NCBI GenBank assembly: GCA_025964715.1 | Contig: JAOPYH010000438.1 | Coordinates: forward strand, 1 to 36,694 | Source of the DNA: Streptosporangiaceae bacterium | Lineage (GTDB): Bacteria > Actinomycetota > Actinomycetes > Streptosporangiales > Streptosporangiaceae | Length of the DNA: 36,694 nt | Reading direction: 5' to 3' | In this document: in pieces, positions 33,153-36,694 of the stretch | Layout of the letters: each line of letters starts with the position of its first letter | Numbering within the stretch: the first letter of the stretch is position 1 | Program-made: the position numbers and the translations under genes | Notes under the pieces: generated by a model | Seen by the model: the letters and a program-made list of their open reading frames with translations, nothing else | Database searches by the model: none | What the model was told of the DNA's origin: nothing

Positions 33153-33725
33153 GTGGTGACGAACGGGGGCTCCTATGCCGCGCTGGCGGAGCGGGTGCGG
33201 GCTCTGCCGCCGTCGTGCGGGACTGTACGGGTGGTCGCGGTCGACGGGTTCAGCGGATCGGGAAAGTCGACCTTCGCCGCCGGGCTCGCGCTGGCTCTGG
33301 GCTCCGCGCCCGTGGTCGGATCCGACGACTTCCCGGTGCCATGGGACGGTGATCCCCTGACCTGGTGGGCGCCGGTGGTCGCCCAGGTGCTCGAGCCGCT
33401 CGCGGCGGGCCGGCCCGGGGCCTACCGGCACTACGACTGGCACAGCGGCGCCTATGGCGACCGGATCGAGATCCCCGTCTGTCCCGTACTCCTGCTCGAG
33501 GGGGTGGGCGCCGCGTGGCGGGACTCGCCGGCCGCGTTGCGGGTCTGGCTGGGTGCACCCCGTGACCTGCGGCGCCGCCGGGCGATCGAGCGTGACGGCG
33601 CTCAGATCGCCGCGAGCTGGGATCTGTGGAGCACCCGGGAGGAGGCGCACTTCGCCGCGGACCGTACCCGGGACCGCGCGGACCTCGTCGTCGACGGCGC
33701 GCTGCTCCTGACCGGAGCACACTGA
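33153..33725 (+). CDS. Small P-loop kinase (uridine kinase-like)
   Basis: 190 aa. Walker A is GFSGSGKST (residues 32-40), followed by VVGSDDFPVPWD (acidic pair like the uridine kinase substrate Asp), YRHYDWHSGAYGDRIEIP, VLLLEGVGAAW (Walker-B-like) and a C-terminal Arg-rich lid, RDLRRRRAIERDG. It resembles actinobacterial proteins annotated as uridine kinase or nucleoside/gluconate kinase-like; it lacks clear gluconate-kinase motifs. The start is GTG 33153 or 33156. No Shine-Dalgarno precedes it; CAGTAT lies 7 nt upstream, compatible with a leaderless mRNA. It is divergent from the carboxyltransferase gene (92 bp). Confidence 0.8.
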   Translation: MVTNGGSYAALAERVRALPPSCGTVRVVAVDGFSGSGKSTFAAGLALALGSAPVVGSDDFPVPWDGDPLTWWAPVVAQVLEPLAAGRPGAYRHYDWHSGAYGDRIEIPVCPVLLLEGVGAAWRDSPAALRVWLGAPRDLRRRRAIERDGAQIAASWDLWSTREEAHFAADRTRDRADLVVDGALLLTGAH

Positions 33726-33756
33726 GTCATCTTTCGGCATCGAGCGCCGGTCGGTC

Positions 33757-33928
33757 GTGAAGGGCTGGCCGAGGCGGTCTTGTTCGCCGCTCAGCGGCGA
33801 CTCCGTGCTGTGGCTCGACGACCTCGAAGGATACTTCCCCCGACCACCCGCACACGCTGGCCAGCTGGCAGAACCTGGTGAACTGCCTCAGCCACCAGGC
33901 CGGCTCGTCGGACGCCTTGAGGTCATCG
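33757..33928 (+). pseudogene. Remnant of a STAND/TPR-type ATPase gene
   Basis: In one frame (from 33805) the DNA reads VLWLDDLEGYF, the Walker-B-like block of actinobacterial P-loop ATPases linked to TPR repeats. After a +1 shift, the next frame (from 33842) reads DHPHTLASWQNLVNCL, like a TPR of the DHPDTL type. Nothing else of such a large protein (usually over 600 aa) is present and no start is evident. I interpret it as a decayed fragment; the match is from memory of family motifs. Confidence 0.4.
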
Positions 33929-33964
33929 AGGGCCTGAACCTCCGATCCCCCGGAGGCTCAGGCC
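33929..33964 (-). terminator. 15-bp hairpin after the 43-codon membrane protein gene
   Basis: Arms 33929-33943 and 33950-33964 pair over 15 positions with a 6-nt loop; the single non-Watson-Crick position is a G-U pair only in the minus-strand transcript. It begins 16 bp beyond the small gene's stop, so it is probably that gene's terminator. Confidence 0.7.
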
Positions 33965-33980
33965 CGTCCCCAGCGGTGGG

Positions 33981-34112
33981 CTACTTCCCGCCGATCTTGG
34001 CGGCGATGAACAGCACCGCGACAATGAACACGAACGTGCCGACCCACGGCGGTGTGCTGTAGTGGGCTTGGACCTTCTTACCCTCGCGTTTGTGCGGGTC
34101 TACCCAAGGCAT
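33981..34112 (-). CDS. Small single-pass membrane protein, 43 aa
   Basis: ATG 34112-34110 has the strong site GAGGGGAGG 5 nt upstream, and TAG lies at 33983-33981. The product has a basic N-terminal half (MPWVDPHKREGKKVQAHYS) and one transmembrane helix (about residues 22-40, WVGTFVFIVAVLFIAAKI), ending IGGK. A perfectly placed 15-bp hairpin follows. The ribosome-binding site, hydrophobic helix and terminator together make it a real gene despite its size and the decayed DNA around it. The function is unknown. Confidence 0.75.
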   Translation of the reverse strand: MPWVDPHKREGKKVQAHYSTPPWVGTFVFIVAVLFIAAKIGGK

Positions 34113-34296
34113 TTGGCCTCCCCTCGCTGCGCGGATTGACGTAGGTGGCCTGACGGTACGTCGAGGTGGCGAGGAGCGCCCGACTATTAACCGGCTGTGG
34201 CCATTCGGCCGCGAACGCCAGCACAGAACGAGCTCACGACTGCGAGCAGGACACCAGACCTCGGTAGAGATCACCGGCTCGGGGCTCCGCGGTATG
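34113..34296. other. Non-coding stretch upstream of the 43-aa gene
   Basis: No gene is supported here. GACGTA (34138-34143) and TACGTC (34157-34162) form a 6-bp inverted repeat 26 bp upstream of the small gene. A TAATAG element near 34180 (minus strand) may be part of its promoter, but I find no matching -35. Confidence 0.35.
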
Positions 34297-34465
34297 TCAG
34301 TTGGGGTCCCGTCCCACGAATGCCACGAGCCGGTCGTACAACGTGGGCCTGGTGGGGAAGGACTCGCGAGATGACCGCGCCGGTCTGGTCGAGCGCCCGC
34401 GACAGCCTGGCGATCGGATCGTCGCTGAGCAGGACCGTCATCATCGTCGCGCCAGCAAGGGCCAT
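34297..34465 (-). pseudogene. Internally deleted TIGR03086-like (mycothiol-dependent enzyme family) gene remnant
   Basis: From ATG 34465 one frame reads MALAGATMMTVLLSDDPIAR then LSRALDQTGAVISRVLP, resembling the N-terminus of TIGR03086/maleylpyruvate-isomerase-like proteins. A second frame then reads ESFPTRPTLYDRLVAFVGRDPN and stops at TGA 34299-34297, resembling their C-terminal DRLxAFxGRDP tail. The roughly 150 central residues expected between them are missing, so both ends seem joined by a deletion that also shifts frame. An alternative is an unrelated small frameshifted gene. Confidence 0.4.
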
Positions 34466-34500
34466 CCACCGCAGTGCTGTTTACCTCTAATACAGGGGTC

Positions 34501-35229
34501 TCAGTGCTTCTTGGCCCGCTCTACCATAATTTGATCTTGGCGCATCTTGATGATCGTATCGGCTGGGTAGGCGCCTTTTGACAATGTGGCGTTCGGATAC
34601 ACTGCCACCCTCGGGCCAAGGATGGTTCCAGGATTCAGAACCACATTGCAACCGATTTGCGCGTCATCGCCGATGATTGCTCCGAACTTTCGCAGGCCCG
34701 TGTCGATGATCTCATCGTCGATCTTGATTCTTATGGTGTCTCGCTTCTCGAATTCGGAGCGATCCTGGGTTCTCAGGACCGCATTGCTCAGCTTGGTGCC
34801 AGCGCCTAGGTTGACTCGATGCCCCAACACGCTGTCGCCTACATACGCGAAATGAGGCGCCTTTGCTTCAGGGAGCAGGAGGCAGTTCTTTGCCTCAGTG
34901 GCATGACCGAGAACACTCCCCTCCATCATGATGACGTTCGTCCGTACGTACGCGCCATGGCGGACTACAGCGCTTGAGCCGATATATGCCGGGCCGAGGA
35001 TGTAGGCGCCGGGTTCCACGATGGCACCGTCACCGACAAATACTGGCCCGTCCCCTATGTATGCACCAGGCATCACGGTCCCTCTTATGATGCGCCGGTT
35101 CTGGAGTAGGCCCTCCACGAGCGGCTGGATCCTAGGCAGGACATCCCACACTATGTCTACTCCGGCAAAAATGCGATCAATACTCGGTGGAGACACGTCG
35201 AAATAATGCTTGGGGTGAAGCGTGCACAT
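34501..35229 (-). CDS. Left-handed beta-helix transferase (GlmU C-terminal-like, sugar-phosphate acetyltransferase type)
   Basis: 242 aa. An N-terminal DVSPPSIDRIFAGVDIVWDVLPRI block resembles the linker after nucleotidyltransferase domains. Two runs of hexapeptide repeats follow (about residues 48-110 and 125-225): GAYIGDGPVFVGDGAIVEPG, HFAYVGDSVLGHRVNLGAGT, KFGAIIGDDAQIGCNVVLNP. These match the LbH part of UDP-GlcNAc pyrophosphorylase/acetyltransferase relatives, but there is no nucleotidyltransferase domain. It may acylate a sugar phosphate or act as a scaffold. ATG 35229 has GGAG about 10 nt upstream. GC content and third-position use are visibly lower than in the genes left of 34300. It is 19 bp after the PfkB gene, same strand, probably one operon. 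Confidence 0.78.
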   Translation of the reverse strand: MCTLHPKHYFDVSPPSIDRIFAGVDIVWDVLPRIQPLVEGLLQNRRIIRGTVMPGAYIGDGPVFVGDGAIVEPGAYILGPAYIGSSAVVRHGAYVRTNVIMMEGSVLGHATEAKNCLLLPEAKAPHFAYVGDSVLGHRVNLGAGTKLSNAVLRTQDRSEFEKRDTIRIKIDDEIIDTGLRKFGAIIGDDAQIGCNVVLNPGTILGPRVAVYPNATLSKGAYPADTIIKMRQDQIMVERAKKH

Positions 35230-35248
35230 GTCTTTTCTCCGTACTCAC

Positions 35249-36487
35249 CTATTGCGCTCGCATTGTGGAAGTCCACGACTCCAAGCCACACCGAACCGAC
35301 TCATTCAAGGCGACGTCAATGCCTGACTCGGTCAGGCCGCACGCCAGCTCGCGAATGAATCCCGCATTGAAAGCATTTTCGCTGCCCAGCCTACCTTTCG
35401 GCGATGGGGCATTGTCGTTAAGCTCAATACGCTCGATTCGACCATGGTGGGCGATGTGCGCAATAGCAGAGGATGCATTGGGTTCCCCTCGGACCACGGT
35501 GACCGCCGGCAATATTCCGGCCCTCTCACTAAGCCCGATCACGTCCGCAACCGACATCTGCTCAGTGACCTTCAATCCCGCCCCTCCGGCGAAGTCGCGA
35601 AGTTCCGGATAGTTGCATAGGTAGACATCTATGAGGCCTGAAGAGAACACGCTCTTCAGTGCATCGCCGGCACGTTGGTAATCGAAGGGCCTAAACCGAC
35701 CGTGATCGATACAAATGACAGTCCTTGCGGGAAGCGCCTCGAGAGCGTCTCGCAGATCTTGGTATAGATGGGTTCGGAAGTATCCCGAGATGTAGATAAG
35801 ACCTCCGCGTTTCGTTTCCCTCGCAAGCGGATCTATGATCTGCCGCCAGCCGAGACTGTCCAGGCTTCCTCTATGCGTGAGCGTCGTGACAGGTCGCCCG
35901 TCCGGTTGCACAAGATGGATAGAGACTCCGCACTGGGAATGTTTCTGTGCGACTTCGTAGAGTTTTTTAATCCATCTTTCCTTTTCCAGCCGCTGCTTTA
36001 GATCCTTAGTGAACGCATCGTCGCCCAGGCGAGTGAACAGGTAACTGCGCCGGCTCTTATCCATGTTGTAAAGGAACCGGCCCACCCATGCGGCCGAGCC
36101 CCCGGCGTCCATGCCGATGGAGTCGAGAACGCTGAACTCGCCCTCCTCGAGGAGGTTAACGTCTACCGGCTGGAGCCGTATGTCCAGATAAACTCCCCCA
36201 ACAATTGCGAATGCCGGATTGCTCTTATCTCGAAGCTGTTGGAGTCGACACTCGAGCGACGGTCGATGGATCCCTCCGACCGATCTCCAAGTGGGGGTGA
36301 TTATGTCAGCATTTCGACGCAAAAGAGGCCTAATTCTTGCTGGGAGCAGATTCTTGCCCAACCACACCAATACTCGGAATATAGGTCTAGAGAAGCGCCG
36401 CACGAGAACGGGACTGATCGCAAAAACCGTAGCGGTGACCAGGCCATAGAATATGGCGCCGAACGGATGAGAAGGAGGTGGCAACAT
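35249..36487 (-). CDS. PfkB-family sugar kinase homologue with N-terminal membrane segment and altered catalytic motif
   Basis: 412 aa from ATG 36487. An N-terminal hydrophobic segment (about residues 8-32, GAIFYGLVTATVFAISPVLV) and a basic stretch precede a ribokinase-like core starting NPAFAIVGGVYLDIRL. The substrate-side Gly-Gly motif is MDAGGSAAWVGRFL, and ATP-side text is AVTVVRG. The second PfkB signature, normally DTxGAGDAF with a catalytic Asp, here reads RLGSENAFNAGF, with Asn371 in the Asp position. Catalysis may be lost or changed. A TTG 24 codons upstream is an alternative start but lacks a ribosome-binding site. GC content is lower than in the rest of the window. It is 19 bp upstream of the LbH gene. 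Confidence 0.75.
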   Translation of the reverse strand: MLPPPSHPFGAIFYGLVTATVFAISPVLVRRFSRPIFRVLVWLGKNLLPARIRPLLRRNADIITPTWRSVGGIHRPSLECRLQQLRDKSNPAFAIVGGVYLDIRLQPVDVNLLEEGEFSVLDSIGMDAGGSAAWVGRFLYNMDKSRRSYLFTRLGDDAFTKDLKQRLEKERWIKKLYEVAQKHSQCGVSIHLVQPDGRPVTTLTHRGSLDSLGWRQIIDPLARETKRGGLIYISGYFRTHLYQDLRDALEALPARTVICIDHGRFRPFDYQRAGDALKSVFSSGLIDVYLCNYPELRDFAGGAGLKVTEQMSVADVIGLSERAGILPAVTVVRGEPNASSAIAHIAHHGRIERIELNDNAPSPKGRLGSENAFNAGFIRELACGLTESGIDVALNESVRCGLESWTSTMRAQ

Positions 36488-36516
36488 ATTATCGCACCCC
36501 CCGTCCGGCTTTGATA

Positions 36517-36694
36517 TCAGCCATGCGTGTTCACCCCGAGAGTATCCGTAAAGGAACAACGGGGATCAGCGTTGACCGCATCAGGCCAGGGTGACCGGTA
36601 CCCCGCTTTCCTCTGAACTCTCTTTTCTGATCGGCGATCTCCGAAGCTCGCCCGGTAGCACAGTGTGTCGAGGTCCGCGATGCCGGGGACCAAT
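36517..36694 (-). CDS. Partial hypothetical protein (5' end beyond right edge)
   Basis: An open frame enters from the right edge and ends at TGA 36519-36517, 30 bp before the PfkB ATG. It reads LVPGIADLDTLCYRASFGD, then a basic stretch, and ends DTLGVNTHG. About 58 codons are visible. I do not recognise the family. The spacing and strand suggest it is the gene before the PfkB/LbH pair. It could also be a chance frame, since the codon bias weakens toward the end. Confidence 0.4.
   Translation of the reverse strand, partial: LVPGIADLDTLCYRASFGDRRSEKRVQRKAGYRSPWPDAVNADPRCSFTDTLGVNTHG

Noticed and set aside
33153..33725. Gluconate kinase partner for gntP
   Set aside because: The P-loop protein resembles uridine-kinase-like enzymes and is separated from gntP by an opposite-strand gene.
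1..36694. CRISPR arrays, tRNA or rRNA genes, insertion sequences
   Set aside because: I saw no regularly spaced repeats of CRISPR length, no tRNA cloverleaf or rRNA sequence, and no transposase frame or terminal inverted repeats. Absence is by reading only.

Overview
ORGANISM. The window is high-GC, gene-dense DNA whose coding frames end mostly in G or C. GTG/TTG starts and ATGA/GTGA overlaps are common, and it carries an F420-type (LLM) oxidoreductase and actinobacterial family markers (DUF3040, SseB-like, MoxR/DUF58/TgpA next to the division cluster). It is a chromosomal segment of an actinomycete, by inference Streptosporangiales/Thermomonosporaceae-like rather than Streptomyces: the glycyl-tRNA synthetase is a single-chain alpha-beta fusion, and nusB is followed by a methyltransferase and dinB rather than bldD. 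LAYOUT. (1) 1-2141, minus: start of the division/cell-wall cluster, mraZ - rsmH - ftsL-like (cut by the left edge). A five-copy GTGGN array with exact 10-bp period, fitting MraZ operators, sits over the mraZ promoter. (2) 2594-7276, plus: MoxR ATPase - DUF58 - TgpA-type transglutaminase operon. (3) 7316-9961, minus: DUF3040 membrane protein, DNA polymerase IV with a canonical terminator, and a methyltransferase. (4) 10017-16572, minus: nusB, efp, an M24 aminopeptidase, an F420-type oxidoreductase with its own operator-like promoter, then aroQ, aroB, aroK, aroC. (5) 16730-22109, plus: a tight four-gene operon of DeoR regulator, alkyl-DHAP-synthase-like flavoprotein, FGGY (glycerol kinase-like) kinase and GlpD-like dehydrogenase. 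(6) 22138-28377, minus: fused GlyRS, SseB-like protein, barbiturase/cyanuric acid hydrolase, and a class I aminotransferase, the last divergent from a Nit2-like amidase (28457-29248, plus). (7) 29251-33725: FadR-type regulator divergent from a GntP permease, a fused acyl-CoA carboxyltransferase, and a small P-loop kinase. (8) 33726-34500: decayed DNA with two gene remnants and one intact 43-codon membrane protein gene. (9) 34501-36694, minus: a segment of lower GC and different codon use holding a LbH (GlmU C-terminal-like) transferase, a membrane-anchored PfkB-family protein with an altered catalytic motif, and part of a third gene; probably acquired. HOW THE GENES WORK TOGETHER. Most of the window is housekeeping: division, transglutaminase-linked envelope function, translation (efp, GlyRS), shikimate pathway, lesion bypass. 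The best candidate for an undescribed system is the 16730-22109 operon. Kinase and dehydrogenase would make a triose-phosphate-type product, and the third enzyme carries the arginine and three-histidine motifs of ether-lipid-forming alkyl-DHAP synthase. The kinase, however, has lost two of the residues that hold glycerol in E. coli GlpK, so the substrate may not be glycerol. Second candidates are the low-GC PfkB/LbH pair and the aminotransferase/omega-amidase pair.
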